DNA of 52,972 nucleotides from Neobacillus novalis NBRC 102450 (GTDB taxonomy: Bacteria; Bacillota; Bacilli; Bacillales; Cytobacillaceae). Positions within the stretch are counted from its first letter, which is position 1, and each line of letters begins with the position of its first letter. Positions 1-8,516 of this stretch are shown one piece after another. Position numbers and translations under genes: made by a program. The notes under the pieces were generated by a model, which was given only the letters and a program-made list of their open reading frames with translations, ran no database searches and was not told the origin of the DNA. The stretch lies in contig NZ_BCVP01000041.1 in assembly GCF_001591805.1 (NCBI RefSeq), positions 1 to 52,972 of the forward strand, read 5' to 3'.

Positions 1-198
1 CAAAAGAACTCCTCTGTGAGATATCACCATTTTGCCACGAACTAAGTTTACTAGAGGAAAACTTAGCAAATAGTCACCATACTGGATATGGCATAAATTC
101 CATTTCAGCAGCCAGCCGAAGTTCCTTTTTAAAAAAGGTTATTTTTGAGGCAGTTCTAATTCCGGTCACCACCTGAGGCTTGTCGAAGATTGAAAACA

Positions 199-243
199 AG
201 GAGCATCTGTATTTTTTCAAATCAGGTGCTCCTGTTCTCTTTT
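199..243 (+). terminator. Rho-independent terminator
   Basis: The arms AGGAGCA (199-205) and TGCTCCT (227-233) pair, with CTG/CAG extending the stem, and are followed by a T-rich tract (GTTCTCTTTT). It probably ends a transcript entering from the left edge of the window. Confidence 0.6.
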
Positions 244-462
244 ATTATTCGCAGACAACTTGTTATGGTGGAAGGGCTGTGGCTATCGTCGTCATCTTTG
301 TCTGTCTAATGCCAGATAAGAGTCACAAGATACAGTAAATATTTTTTCGGAATCAGGCAATTAATTAAATGAAAGCGATAATATCATTACCCGTAATCAT
401 TGCAATAGGAGCTGCGCTATTTTCAGGAGTAATCTCCTATTTTCTTTCTCCAGAAAATGAAG

Positions 463-582
463 GAAGGAAACCGTCTTGAGGTCTTGGGTGTAGCGAGTAT
501 TTAGTTTACTCACTTCAGCAAGTTTCTCTTGAGTGGATTTTTTCTCATTTTTCAATCTTCCTAACCCAATTCCTATATACAT
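463..582 (-). pseudogene. XRE-type helix-turn-helix remnant
   Basis: The minus-strand translation from 582 contains LKNEKKSTQEKLAEVSKLN followed by TRYTQDL, which resembles the XRE helix-turn-helix signature (LRxxKGLSQExLAxxSGLxxxYISDIE). The recognition helix is degenerate, there is no ribosome site, and the frame continues into non-matching sequence. Probably a decayed regulator piece; the match is from memory of the family and short. Confidence 0.28.
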
Positions 583-828
583 TTCCTCTCTGGCATTTTT
601 AAGACAATTCCCCCTTTTCAGAGAATTACGAATTCTAGTGCCTGTCACACCCCAAAAAATCTTGTTTCAGAGGATTGTTCCACATTATAATGTAACCAGG
701 GATATTTCCTAGAACCGGTGTTACCGCTCAAAATTTATCGAAGATTGATAGGTTTTTAGGTAATAGAATAGTACTGGCTGGGTATTGACTGTAGGATTTT
801 TAGTTAGTAGGACAGGAGGGTCTATTGG

Positions 829-1740
829 ATGATTTCTACAACAGAATTCATTTACAGAAAAGGAAGTAGTGAAATAAATGAAGATACATATGTTGTAAAT
901 CAAAAACAGGCGATTTTTGCAGTAATTGATGGAGCGACTGGTTTAGGAGGACTTTCGGGTTCAATTGCTTCAGGGATCATTAGTAATGCTTTGCAAGAGG
1001 AGAAAGGTACCATTTTTCAAAGGGTTTTAAAGGGGAATTCTATTCTGGCAGAAGAAGTCGTTAAAGCCTTACAAAATCCAAAGATAAAATCAATTTGCGA
1101 TATAGAGAAACAGCGAAGAAGCTGTTGTGCCATGGCGGCTATCGAATTATCGGCTTCATCACCCCATGATGTGATAAAAATGAATTATGTGACTGCCGCT
1201 GATTGTTTACTTTTTGTTCAATATCAAAACGGGCACATTCACCAGGTCAATTATGATGATATCGATTATTTTGATCAAAAAGGATTGGTTTTGGCAAAGG
1301 AGCAATGGAAAGACTACTTATTAGTCAATGAGGATCCTAATAAATGGGAAAGTCTAAAAATAAGCCAAACCTTACAAAGCATCAGAGAAAAAGTAAACCC
1401 CATCCTCCAGGATAATAGGTGTAAACTAAATACTTCGAAAGGTTATGGAATCATTGATGGAAGTCAGGAAGCGGGCGATTTTCTTGCAGCAGGCACCATT
1501 CCGCTAGTTAATGTCCGAAAAATACTACTTTTGACAGATGGTCTGAAAATCCACTCGCATCGTAATAGGAAATTGGAAAATGAGTGGTTGTACTCTGCAA
1601 GACTGGCCTTTGAACATGGATTAGCCCACTTAGAAAATACCATTTTAGAAATAGAGGAAAACGATCCTTCCTGCTATGAGTACCCTCGTTTTAAGCAGCA
1701 TGATGATAAAACGGGAATACTTATTCATCTGGAATCTTAA
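829..1740 (+). CDS. PP2C-like serine/threonine phosphatase
   Basis: A 303-residue protein of the PP2C superfamily, metal-dependent Ser/Thr phosphatases. Visible motifs are an N-terminal NED (residues about 17-19, motif 1), FAVIDGATGLGG (about 31-42, the metal-binding DG of motif 2) and LLLTDGL (about 229-235, the second metal aspartate). The start has AGGAGGG at 814-820, 8 bases before the ATG. No transmembrane or sensory domain is visible, so it would be a cytosolic catalytic-domain-only enzyme. It sits alone, upstream of and unrelated in sequence to the PTS operon. The substrate cannot be inferred. The family call is fairly secure; the role is unknown. Confidence 0.75.
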   Translation: MISTTEFIYRKGSSEINEDTYVVNQKQAIFAVIDGATGLGGLSGSIASGIISNALQEEKGTIFQRVLKGNSILAEEVVKALQNPKIKSICDIEKQRRSCCAMAAIELSASSPHDVIKMNYVTAADCLLFVQYQNGHIHQVNYDDIDYFDQKGLVLAKEQWKDYLLVNEDPNKWESLKISQTLQSIREKVNPILQDNRCKLNTSKGYGIIDGSQEAGDFLAAGTIPLVNVRKILLLTDGLKIHSHRNRKLENEWLYSARLAFEHGLAHLENTILEIEENDPSCYEYPRFKQHDDKTGILIHLES

Positions 1741-1806
1741 AAATAAGGTGAGCAGAGTTACAAGTGATAAACTTGGGATTTGGGTCACAAGTCTGTCCAA
1801 AAGACA

Positions 1807-1862
1807 TAAAACCCAACCATCCGCATGACCAAACGGTCGATTAATGTGTGCATTGGGTTTGT
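1807..1862. terminator. Hairpin downstream of the phosphatase gene
   Basis: AAACCCAA (1809-1816) and TTGGGTTT (1853-1860) can pair around an inner GACC/GGTC stem. No long T tract follows, so termination is uncertain. The rest of the 1741-1930 spacer shows nothing else recognisable. Confidence 0.35.
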
Positions 1863-1934
1863 AAATTTGTGCCTTATACATCGAGTTATAAACTAGTCTG
1901 GAAGCACATTAATAAGTTGTATAAAAAAGTCTGA

Positions 1935-1948
1935 AAAAAGCGTTTACA
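1935..1948 (+). promoter_or_regulatory. cre-like catabolite repression site
   Basis: AAAAAGCGTTTACA matches the CcpA consensus TGWAANCGNTNWCA except for the first two bases. It overlaps the -35 hexamer of the PTS operon promoter, which would suit repression by CcpA when preferred sugars are present. Inferred from sequence only. Confidence 0.5.
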
Positions 1949-1971
1949 AAAACATCGCAAAGGAATATAAT
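1943..1971 (+). promoter_or_regulatory. Sigma-A promoter of the PTS/aga operon
   Basis: TTTACA (1943-1948), a 17-base spacer and a perfect TATAAT (1966-1971). Two GntR-type palindromes lie just downstream and a cre-like box overlaps the -35, so this is the likely regulated start of the operon at 2132. Confidence 0.75.
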
Positions 1972-1986
1972 CAAAAGTATAGAAAC

Positions 1987-2006
1987 TGGTTATGACAACA
2001 TAATCA
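1987..2006. promoter_or_regulatory. GntR/UTRA operator 1 (PTS operon)
   Basis: TGGTTATGACAACATAATCA, an inverted repeat with one mismatch from the perfect copy at 5447. It lies about 16 bases after the -10 box, where a bound repressor would block transcription. The likely ligand is the GntR protein encoded at 4675. Confidence 0.7.
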
Positions 2007-2026
2007 GTTTACAGGCTTTTGAATAG

Positions 2027-2046
2027 TGGTTATGACAACATGACCA
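2027..2046. promoter_or_regulatory. GntR/UTRA operator 2 (PTS operon)
   Basis: TGGTTATGACAACATGACCA, a second copy exactly 40 bases after the first, close to four helical turns, so two dimers would sit on the same DNA face. Seen directly; cooperative binding is inference. Confidence 0.7.
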
Positions 2047-2131
2047 CGGGGGAAAATAAATGTATAGAAGGAGGTAGGGTTGCTAATCCTTTCAATTTAC
2101 AAATAACTAACAATAAGGAGGCAATATCGTT

Positions 2132-2605
2132 ATGGCAGAACCTAATATTCTATTAACTCGGATTGATAACCGCTTAGTCCACGGACAAGTTGGGGTAACA
2201 TGGACGACTACATTAGGAGCAAATTTATTAATTGTTGCGGATGATAATTTAGCAAAGGATCCCCTTCAACAACAATTAATGGCAATTACGGCTGAGTCAT
2301 CAGGAGCAGGTATTCGCTTTTTCACTGTAGAGCATACGATAAATATTATTAGTAAGGCAGCACCACGTCAGAAAATCTTTATCATTTGTCGGACACCAGA
2401 AGAAGTTAAAAGATTACTTGACGGCGGAGTTCCACTAAAAGATGTCAACGTAGGGAATATGCATTTTACCCAAGGGAAAAGGCAATTAAGCAAGAAGGTT
2501 TATGTAGATGATAAAGATCTCGAAACATTAAAATATATTGCTTCGAAAAATGTAAACGTTTTTATCCAGGATGTGCCGGGTGACAACAAAGAAACTATTA
2601 AGTAG
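2132..2605 (+). CDS. PTS mannose/sorbose-family EIIB
   Basis: A 157-residue cytosolic IIB subunit of the mannose-fructose-sorbose PTS family. The phosphorylation motif RIDNRLVHGQVGVTW is at residues about 10-24, with the active His at about 17. Length and full-length similarity fit AgaV/AgaB/SorB-type IIB. It receives phosphate from the IIA at 4208 and passes it to the sugar entering through IIC/IID. The ribosome site AAGGAGG lies before the ATG. It is the first gene of the operon, 11 bases before IIC. The downstream agaS, lacC and lacD analogues suggest N-acetylgalactosamine or galactosamine as substrate; this is inference from context. Confidence 0.9.
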   Translation: MAEPNILLTRIDNRLVHGQVGVTWTTTLGANLLIVADDNLAKDPLQQQLMAITAESSGAGIRFFTVEHTINIISKAAPRQKIFIICRTPEEVKRLLDGGVPLKDVNVGNMHFTQGKRQLSKKVYVDDKDLETLKYIASKNVNVFIQDVPGDNKETIK

Positions 2606-2616
2606 GGGGTAAGAAC

Positions 2617-3420
2617 ATGCACGACATCACGTTGATCCAGGGAATATTGCTTGTTGTATTAGCCATTATTGTCGGTTTAGATGCATGGCTGGAAGGACTC
2701 TTCATTTTTAGACCAATTATTGTTTCAACTCTAACCGGTATTATTTTAGGTGATGTAACGTTAGGGCTTGTCTGTGGCGGATTAACTGAGTTGGCATTTG
2801 CCGGGTTAACACCTGCAGGTGGAACACAACCTCCTAACCCAGTGTTAGCAGGGATCATGACACCGGTTTTAGCATATACAGCCGGCGTTGATGAAAAAAC
2901 AGCAATCGGATTGGCGTTGCCATTCAGCTTTTTAATGCAATATATTTTATTATTCTATTATTCATCTTTCTCAGTATTTATGGTTAAAGCAGACAAGTAT
3001 GCCAAAGAAGCAAACATTAAAGCTTTCTCAAGATTAAATATTTTAATGCTTGCCATTGTTGCAGCAACAAACGGTATTGTTGTTTTCCTTTGTGCATATG
3101 TAGCTCAATCGCCAATGAGACATTTGGTTGAATCCATGCCTGAATGGTTAACACATGGCTTTGGAGTCGCAGGTGGAATCTTACCTGCAGTCGGTTTTGC
3201 ATTATTATTACGTGTAATGATGAAAAAAGAACTTATTCCATTCTTAATTGTTGGATTTGTCTTTGCATCTTTCATTCCATACTCAAACCTTTTACCAGTA
3301 GCAGTAATTGGTGCTGCCTTTGCTATGTACGAGTATTTTAATAATCAAAAGAATAAAACTTTAGCACCTGCAGCACCTTCAACATCTTCCGAAGGAGAGG
3401 ATTATAGTGACGGAATCTAA
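2617..3420 (+). CDS. PTS mannose/sorbose-family EIIC permease
   Basis: A 267-residue polytopic membrane protein of the IIC component family. It has many hydrophobic segments and the conserved GGLTELAFAGLTPAGGTQPP stretch at residues about 58-77, typical of AgaW/AgaC/ManY proteins. With IID it forms the sugar channel. The start is ATG preceded by GGGGGTAAG. Its last 14 bases overlap the GTG start of IID, implying translational coupling. The C-terminal tail is Ala/Pro/Ser-rich. Substrate specificity is not visible in the sequence. Confidence 0.9.
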   Translation: MHDITLIQGILLVVLAIIVGLDAWLEGLFIFRPIIVSTLTGIILGDVTLGLVCGGLTELAFAGLTPAGGTQPPNPVLAGIMTPVLAYTAGVDEKTAIGLALPFSFLMQYILLFYYSSFSVFMVKADKYAKEANIKAFSRLNILMLAIVAATNGIVVFLCAYVAQSPMRHLVESMPEWLTHGFGVAGGILPAVGFALLLRVMMKKELIPFLIVGFVFASFIPYSNLLPVAVIGAAFAMYEYFNNQKNKTLAPAAPSTSSEGEDYSDGI

Positions 3421-4207
3421 ACGCGTATTATCAAAAAAGGATATTACTAAACTTGCATTTCGCAGCACACTTTTGCAGTCGAGTTTCAACTATGAACGGA
3501 TGCAAGCAGGCGGTTGGACTTGGTCCATGCTTCCATTTTTAAAAAAGATCCACAAGGATGACGATAAAAAGTTATCTGAGTCTATGGAAGATAACATGGA
3601 ATTTATCAATACACATCCAAACCTTGTTGGTTTCCTCATGGGATTGCTTCTTTCTTTGGAAGAAAACAAAGAGGATAGAAATTTAATTAAAGGGTTAAAA
3701 GTAGCCTTATTTGCACCGCTTGCAGGGATTGGAGATGCCATCTTCTGGTTCACGCTTCTACCGATTGTTGCCGGTATATCCGCTTCCTTTGCCATTCAAG
3801 GCAGTCTTATCGGACCGCTAATTTTCTTGGCCGTATATATCGGAGTGTTTGCTCTTCGAGTTGTCTGGACACACATGGGTTATGACCTTGGAACGAGTGC
3901 GGTTGAAAAAATAAAAACCAGTTCCCAAGCCATCTCCAAATCGGCAACTATTCTTGGTAGTACCGTTATTGGCGGATTAATCGCAGCCTATGTGCATATT
4001 GAAGTCTTATCAACGGTGAAAATTAACAAAGATCACTCGGTTAATCTACAAGCAGATTTCTTTGATAAAATTTTCCCTAGCATTTTACCATTAGGATTTA
4101 CCTTGCTAATGTTTTACTTCCTCAAGAAAAAGAAGGCTAGTCCAGTTCTGTTAATTGCTGTAACGTTTATTTTTGCTATCCTAATGTCAGCATTGGGAGT
4201 GTTATAA
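3407..4207 (+). CDS. PTS mannose/sorbose-family EIID
   Basis: A 266-residue IID subunit. Family hallmarks are an N-terminal LQSSFNYERMQAGGWTWSMLP region, N-terminal residues that stay cytosolic, an APLAGIGDAIFW motif near residue 105 and hydrophobic segments towards the C terminus. It starts at GTG with AAGGAGAGG six bases upstream, inside the end of IIC. It ends directly before the TTG start of IIA, so all four subunits are translated as one coupled block. Together with IIC it makes the membrane part of the sugar transporter. Confidence 0.9.
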   Translation: MTESKRVLSKKDITKLAFRSTLLQSSFNYERMQAGGWTWSMLPFLKKIHKDDDKKLSESMEDNMEFINTHPNLVGFLMGLLLSLEENKEDRNLIKGLKVALFAPLAGIGDAIFWFTLLPIVAGISASFAIQGSLIGPLIFLAVYIGVFALRVVWTHMGYDLGTSAVEKIKTSSQAISKSATILGSTVIGGLIAAYVHIEVLSTVKINKDHSVNLQADFFDKIFPSILPLGFTLLMFYFLKKKKASPVLLIAVTFIFAILMSALGVL

Positions 4208-4645
4208 TTGAAAAAGCTTATTGTTACTGGTCATGGTCAATATGCTAACGGACTTAAAAGTTCTTTAGAATTATTGGCAGGCCCGAATCAGGATTTCCTG
4301 TTCATTGATTTTCCTGCTGAAATGACGGAGGCTGGATTAAAGGGGCAAATGGAAGAAATAATCCAATCATTCAGTAATGATGAATTGTTATTTATTTGCG
4401 ATATTTTAGGCGGAACACCCTATAAAAATGCTGCAACATTAGCGAATGAAAATGACCGGATCGAGGTAGTGGCAGGTTGTAACCTCGGGTCTATATTAGA
4501 AGCAGTCTTTCAAAAGGAAACGATGTCCTTGGTTGATCTTGCCAATTCTTTAGTGGATTCGAGTAAAAAGTATACAGTGAAATTTGAAAAAATAAGAGAA
4601 GTTCAGCCAGTTCATAACGCAGATTCATTCGAAAATGGTATTTAG
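4208..4645 (+). CDS. PTS mannose/sorbose-family EIIA
   Basis: A 145-residue cytosolic IIA protein. The N-terminal KLIVTGHGQYANGL carries the phospho-accepting His at residue about 9, and DILGGTPYKNAA at about 64-75 is the other family signature. It takes phosphate from HPr and hands it to IIB. The start is TTG immediately after the IID stop, with GGGAG 8 bases upstream. Having IIA as a separate last subunit resembles the aga clusters (AgaF) rather than fused ManX. About 30 bases separate it from the repressor gene. Confidence 0.9.
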   Translation: MKKLIVTGHGQYANGLKSSLELLAGPNQDFLFIDFPAEMTEAGLKGQMEEIIQSFSNDELLFICDILGGTPYKNAATLANENDRIEVVAGCNLGSILEAVFQKETMSLVDLANSLVDSSKKYTVKFEKIREVQPVHNADSFENGI

Positions 4646-4674
4646 GCGTATAATTTCTCGGGAAGGGTACAATT

Positions 4675-5412
4675 ATGGAACCAATAGATAAACAGAGTCC
4701 TCTTCCTCTTTATATACAGCTGATGGATAGCATCTTGAAAATGATTGAAGAGGGAAAGTACGGTGAACATGATAAGCTTCCTTCTGAACGAGAATTATGT
4801 GAGCAATTTGATGTCAGTCGCATAACCGTCAGGCAAACCTTTCAAGAGTTGGAGAATGATGGTTATATTTATAAGAGGCACGGAAAAGGAACGTACGTTG
4901 CACCCAAAAAACATGGACAGAAGCTACTGACGGTTTGGAGTTTTGCGGAAGAAATGAAACGCAGCGATAAACATCCGGAAACCAAAGTGCTTTCATTTGA
5001 ATGTATCCAGCCGAATGAAAGAGTAAGGCTTGCCCTTCATTTTCAAGGAACAGAAGAGGTATTTAAGGTAGCCCGGCTCAGGCTGGCAAACGGGATGCCG
5101 TTACTCTATGAAATCTCTTATCTGCCTGTTAGGTTCTTTCCAGGTCTTACTCGGGAGCAACTTGAAGAAAAATCGATGTATCAAGTCTTTGAGGGAAATT
5201 ATTCGGTGAAAGTCGAAAAGGCAATTGAGCAGTTTTATGCTGGAAATATCCAAGAGGATGAAGCGAAATTGCTGAAAATCAAACCTGATACAGCTTGCAT
5301 GAAGATTAAGCGTTATGGCATTTATCAAGGTAACTATGTCGAGTATACGGAAAGTGTAGCTAGGGGAGATCAATTCTTCTATACGGCTGAATTAAATAAT
5401 CAACTATATTAA
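4675..5412 (+). CDS. GntR/HutC-type repressor with UTRA domain
   Basis: A 245-residue transcription regulator: an N-terminal winged helix (residues about 5-75, with LPSERELCEQFDVSRITVRQ) and a C-terminal UTRA ligand domain (about 90-240). NagR/YvoA and AgaR2-type proteins of this class bind amino-sugar phosphates. Near-identical palindromes occur before the PTS operon (1987, 2027) and just after this gene (5447), which strongly suggests it controls both. A hairpin overlaps its last codons. It is a paralogue of the protein at 17738. The effector is likely GalN-6-P or GalNAc-6-P; this is inference from neighbours. Confidence 0.85.
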   Translation: MEPIDKQSPLPLYIQLMDSILKMIEEGKYGEHDKLPSERELCEQFDVSRITVRQTFQELENDGYIYKRHGKGTYVAPKKHGQKLLTVWSFAEEMKRSDKHPETKVLSFECIQPNERVRLALHFQGTEEVFKVARLRLANGMPLLYEISYLPVRFFPGLTREQLEEKSMYQVFEGNYSVKVEKAIEQFYAGNIQEDEAKLLKIKPDTACMKIKRYGIYQGNYVEYTESVARGDQFFYTAELNNQLY

Positions 5413-5440
5413 ATCCTTGTGGATTTAATATAGTTTTTAT
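5404..5440 (+). terminator. Perfect 13-bp hairpin spanning the repressor stop codon
   Basis: CTATATTAAATCC (5404-5416), loop TTGT, GGATTTAATATAG (5421-5433), then TTTTTAT. The stop codon at 5410-5412 lies inside the left arm, so translation to the end of the gene should interfere with the stem. Confidence 0.7.
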
Positions 5441-5446
5441 TTTATC

Positions 5447-5466
5447 TGGTTATGACAACATAACCA
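5447..5466. promoter_or_regulatory. GntR/UTRA operator 3, perfect palindrome
   Basis: TGGTTATG-ACAA-CATAACCA: 8-base arms match perfectly. It lies 36 bases before the AgaI-like gene and directly after the terminator, so the genes from 5503 on probably have their own repressed promoter. No clear -35/-10 pair was identified. Confidence 0.75.
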
Positions 5467-5502
5467 TGATAAAAGTAATTTTCCTAAAAAGGAGATAAAA
5501 AT

Positions 5503-6246
5503 ATGGAACAAAATAAATTGACATTCCATTATGCTGTGGCAAGTGATTATGAAGGATTGTCTAAGCTTGCTGCAGAAACGATTATTGAACAAGTGAAGAA
5601 AAAACCTGATTCCCTGCTGTGTTTAGCAGCGGGAAGTACACCTACAGGGACATTGAACTATTTGGCAGAAGCAGCAAAAAGGAATGAAGTTGATTTTTCT
5701 AATTGTTATATTGTTGGATTAGATGAGTTCGTTGGACTTTCATGGGAAGATGAAGGAAGCTGCTATCGTTATGTTAATGAATTCTTTTTCGAACCATTGA
5801 ACATTTCTAAAGATCGAATTCACTTCTTTAAAGCACAAGTGGACGATCTCGAAAAAGAATGTGACGAAACTGACCGCTATATCCAGGAACATGGCGGAAT
5901 TGATGTGTTGCTTCTCGGCGTGGGAGTCAACGGTCATCTAGGTCTAAACGAACCCAATGTGAGCTTAAATCTGAACTCTCATGTTATAGAGCTTGAAGCA
6001 ACAACAAAAAAAGTGGGTCAAAAATATTTCAGCGAGGCAAAGAAATTAGAAAAGGGAATCACCATTGGCTTAAAGCAAGTATTGGAATCCAAAACGGTGG
6101 TTGTCATTGCGAATGGACCTTTAAAGAAGGAAGCCATGGCAGCCCTTTTAAAAGGGTCGGTTGATGAAAAATACCCTGTTTCTTGTTTGAACCTACATGA
6201 AAACTGCTTCGTTTATGTAGATAAGGAAGCCAATCCGGAAATCTGA
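5503..6246 (+). CDS. NagB/AgaI-like amino-sugar-6-phosphate deaminase
   Basis: A 247-residue protein of the glucosamine-6-phosphate deaminase/isomerase family, close in length to NagB (about 242). Family motifs seen: LAAGSTPTGT (about 46-55, phosphate loop), GLDEFVGL (about 75-82, NagB usually has LDEY), GVGVNGHLGLNEP (about 139-151, catalytic Asp/His region). Glu follows Asp in LDEF as in the family. In aga clusters such a protein is called AgaI, while AgaS is the demonstrated GalN-6-P deaminase in E. coli; both are present here. It could act on GlcN-6-P or GalN-6-P. It follows the GntR operator and starts with AAGGAG. Confidence 0.8.
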   Translation: MEQNKLTFHYAVASDYEGLSKLAAETIIEQVKKKPDSLLCLAAGSTPTGTLNYLAEAAKRNEVDFSNCYIVGLDEFVGLSWEDEGSCYRYVNEFFFEPLNISKDRIHFFKAQVDDLEKECDETDRYIQEHGGIDVLLLGVGVNGHLGLNEPNVSLNLNSHVIELEATTKKVGQKYFSEAKKLEKGITIGLKQVLESKTVVVIANGPLKKEAMAALLKGSVDEKYPVSCLNLHENCFVYVDKEANPEI

Positions 6247-6306
6247 TCCATCAAGCTAGGATTACAATATTCTAGCATCTTTTACCATAGGATACATAAC
6301 AATGGG

Positions 6307-7092
6307 GTGATTGTAATAAAAAATAGCATGCTCTTTTTTGATATTGACGGGACTCTAATAGACGATAAACAAGATCTTCCAAAAACGACGAAGGCAGCCA
6401 TTTTTCAGTTAATAGAAAATGGGCATGAAGTGGCCATTGCAACAGGCCGTGCCCCTTACATGTTTGAAGAACTGCGAAAAGAGCTGGACATTCATACATA
6501 TGTCAGTTTCAATGGCCAGTATGTAGTCGTAAAAGATGAGGTCGTCTATACGAATCCATTAAATAGGGAAGCATTAAAGTTGCTTACACAGATGGCTGAA
6601 AAGAATAACCACCCGATTATTTATATGGATCAATATGATATGAAAGCGAATGTTTTACATCATGAATTTATCACAGAAGGACTGAATTCTTTGGCTTTAA
6701 CGCTCGAATCAAGCCCTGATCCTGACTTTCATAAAGAAAGAGATATTTTCCAATCAATGTTATTCATTCAAGACCAGGAAGAGGTGCAATACGAGCAAGC
6801 ATTTAAAGATTTTAAATTTGTCCGCTGGCATCCTTTATCCGTTGATGTCGATCCAGCTGGAGGATCAAAGGCAAAGGGAATCGAGAAAGTCATGGTGCAT
6901 TTAGGTTATTCGCTGGATCAGATGTATGCCTTTGGTGATGGGTTAAATGACATTGAAATGCTTTCATTTGTTCCAAATAGCGTCGCAATGGGGAATGCAC
7001 ACCCCTTGACAAAAAAGGCAGCCAAATTTATCACAAAATCAGTTGACGAAGATGGAATATTCTACGGGTTAAAAATGTTAGGTTTACTATAG
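6307..7092 (+). CDS. Cof-type HAD hydrolase
   Basis: A 261-residue HAD-superfamily phosphatase with a type IIB cap. Motif I FFDIDGTLID (residues about 10-19), motif II Thr in AIATGRAP (about 44-51), motif III Lys near 190 and motif IV FGDGLNDIEML (about 213-223) are all present. Such enzymes dephosphorylate sugar phosphates and often sit in sugar operons as overflow or detoxification phosphatases. The GTG start at 6307 has a weak ribosome site; an ATG seven codons later is an alternative. It lies between the AgaI-like and AgaS genes in the same direction. Confidence 0.8.
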   Translation: MIVIKNSMLFFDIDGTLIDDKQDLPKTTKAAIFQLIENGHEVAIATGRAPYMFEELRKELDIHTYVSFNGQYVVVKDEVVYTNPLNREALKLLTQMAEKNNHPIIYMDQYDMKANVLHHEFITEGLNSLALTLESSPDPDFHKERDIFQSMLFIQDQEEVQYEQAFKDFKFVRWHPLSVDVDPAGGSKAKGIEKVMVHLGYSLDQMYAFGDGLNDIEMLSFVPNSVAMGNAHPLTKKAAKFITKSVDEDGIFYGLKMLGLL

Positions 7093-7166
7093 ATTGGTGT
7101 GATTACGGTGTTGTTTGTGCTGGATTACGTGTATTCAAGAGAATCTAAAAGAGAAGGGTGAGGGAT

Positions 7167-8333
7167 ATGTTTACATTCAATCAAGAAAAACTTGTGTCTT
7201 TAGGTGCAGCGATTACAACAGAGGAAATAAAGCAACAACCAGATTTATGGGATGAAACTAATTCCCTGTATATGGAGAAAAGCGGAGAGATTCAAGCATT
7301 TTTCCAAAAATTATCGGAGAAACATGATCGGGTGCGTGTCATTTTTACAGGTGCTGGGACGTCTGCCTATGTCGGCGAAACGGTCACACCATATCTAAAA
7401 GAAAAAGTCGATGAAAACCAATGGGAATTGATCAGTGTTCCAACCACCACGTTGGTGTCGAACTCTTATCAATTTTTAAAAGTAGATTTTCCGACATTGT
7501 TGGTTTCATTTGCTCGAAGTGGAAATAGCCCCGAAAGTGTCGCGGCCGTAGAAATCGCTGAACAAATAGTTACCGACTTTTATCAGCTAACGATTACCTG
7601 TGCAAAAGATGGTGAATTAGCCAAGCGAGCCAAAGGGGATGAAAATAATCTCTTGTTGTTGATGCCTGAAAAGGCAAATGATCAAGGATTTGCGATGACC
7701 GGAAGCTACACATGCATGACACTAACGGCCTTACTCGTTTTTGATCCGTTGTCCGTTAAAGAAAAATCGACGATTGTCAAAACGATACGCCGAATGGGTG
7801 AAAGTGTCATTGGCAGAGAAGATGCGATTCAAACCATTATTGATCTTGATTTTGAGCGCATCATTTATCTTGGCTCAGGAAGTTTAGAAGGCTTGACGAG
7901 AGAAGCACAATTAAAGGTATTGGAGTTAACCGCAGGTAAAGTTGTCACTGCCTTTGATTCATCGTTGGGTTTCAGACATGGTCCTAAATCATTTGTCAAT
8001 GAAAAGGCATTGGTTTTTGTTTTTGTTTCCAATCACCCTTATACTCGTCAATACGATTTAGATATATTAAAAGAATTACAACTGGATAACATCGCCAACT
8101 ACATTTGTGCAATCGAAGTGGAAGGGGAAAAGAATTATGATGGTGATACGTTCTTATTCAACAGCGAAACCCAAGCCATACCGGATGCCTATTTGGCACT
8201 GCCGTTTGTCATGGTTGGACAAACGATTTCCCTGTTAGCTTCCATTAAAGTCGGAAATACACCGGATACTCCTTCACCAAGTGGAACGGTCAATCGGATC
8301 GTAAAAGGCGTAACTATCCACGAATACAAGTAA
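7167..8333 (+). CDS. agaS: SIS-domain AgaS, copy 1
   Basis: A 388-residue protein with two SIS (sugar isomerase) domains of the AgaS type. It probably converts galactosamine-6-P to tagatose-6-P and ammonia. Visible: FTGAGTSAYVGETVTPYL (phosphosugar site, about 54-71), SFARSGNSPESVAAVE (second Ser-rich loop), RHGPKSFVNE in the second SIS domain, and a C-terminal TPSPSGTVNRIVKG. I prefer ATG 7167 (AAGGG 8 bases upstream) to the GTG at 7158, which lies in the ribosome site. It has a very similar intact paralogue at 18779. A nagA remnant lies directly downstream. Confidence 0.88.
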   Translation: MFTFNQEKLVSLGAAITTEEIKQQPDLWDETNSLYMEKSGEIQAFFQKLSEKHDRVRVIFTGAGTSAYVGETVTPYLKEKVDENQWELISVPTTTLVSNSYQFLKVDFPTLLVSFARSGNSPESVAAVEIAEQIVTDFYQLTITCAKDGELAKRAKGDENNLLLLMPEKANDQGFAMTGSYTCMTLTALLVFDPLSVKEKSTIVKTIRRMGESVIGREDAIQTIIDLDFERIIYLGSGSLEGLTREAQLKVLELTAGKVVTAFDSSLGFRHGPKSFVNEKALVFVFVSNHPYTRQYDLDILKELQLDNIANYICAIEVEGEKNYDGDTFLFNSETQAIPDAYLALPFVMVGQTISLLASIKVGNTPDTPSPSGTVNRIVKGVTIHEYK

Positions 8334-8371
8334 ACAGAGGAAAGGAATCTCTACCTTTTCTGTGTTTACAG

Positions 8372-8490
8372 GTGGATGGCGAATGCGGAATGATTGCTAA
8401 GTGGTATGCAGCAGATTTTATTGTGCTGACGCCAGCGCTGGAATTAACAGCAACTTATCTTGATGGTGTGTTTGTCGTTATCAAGCATAA
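8372..8490 (+). pseudogene. nagA/agaA C-terminal remnant 1
   Basis: The translation from 8372 reads GECGMIAKWYAADFIVLTP then ALELTATYLDG, the typical C-terminal end of N-acetyl-hexosamine-6-P deacetylases (GxIAPGYxADLIVLxPxLxxxxTYLxG). Only about 38 residues remain and the metal-binding core is missing, so no deacetylase is made. The matching remnant at 19995-20346 retains the same C-terminal piece. The gene's ancestral place between agaS and lacC is clear from gene order. Confidence 0.75.
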
Positions 8491-8516
8491 AACTTCATGT
8501 AGAAAGAGGGAGTGCG

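Larger units (their letters stand above)
1..828. other. Gene-poor stretch with terminator and fragments
   Basis: No full-length gene is convincing here. Seen: an imperfect inverted repeat at 43-67 (CTAAGTTT...AAACTTAG), a terminator at 199-243, a 36-codon reading frame at 369-479 (one hydrophobic segment, no good ribosome site) and a fragment resembling a helix-turn-helix protein on the minus strand at 463-582. The stretch looks like the decayed end of a neighbouring region. Confidence 0.5.
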
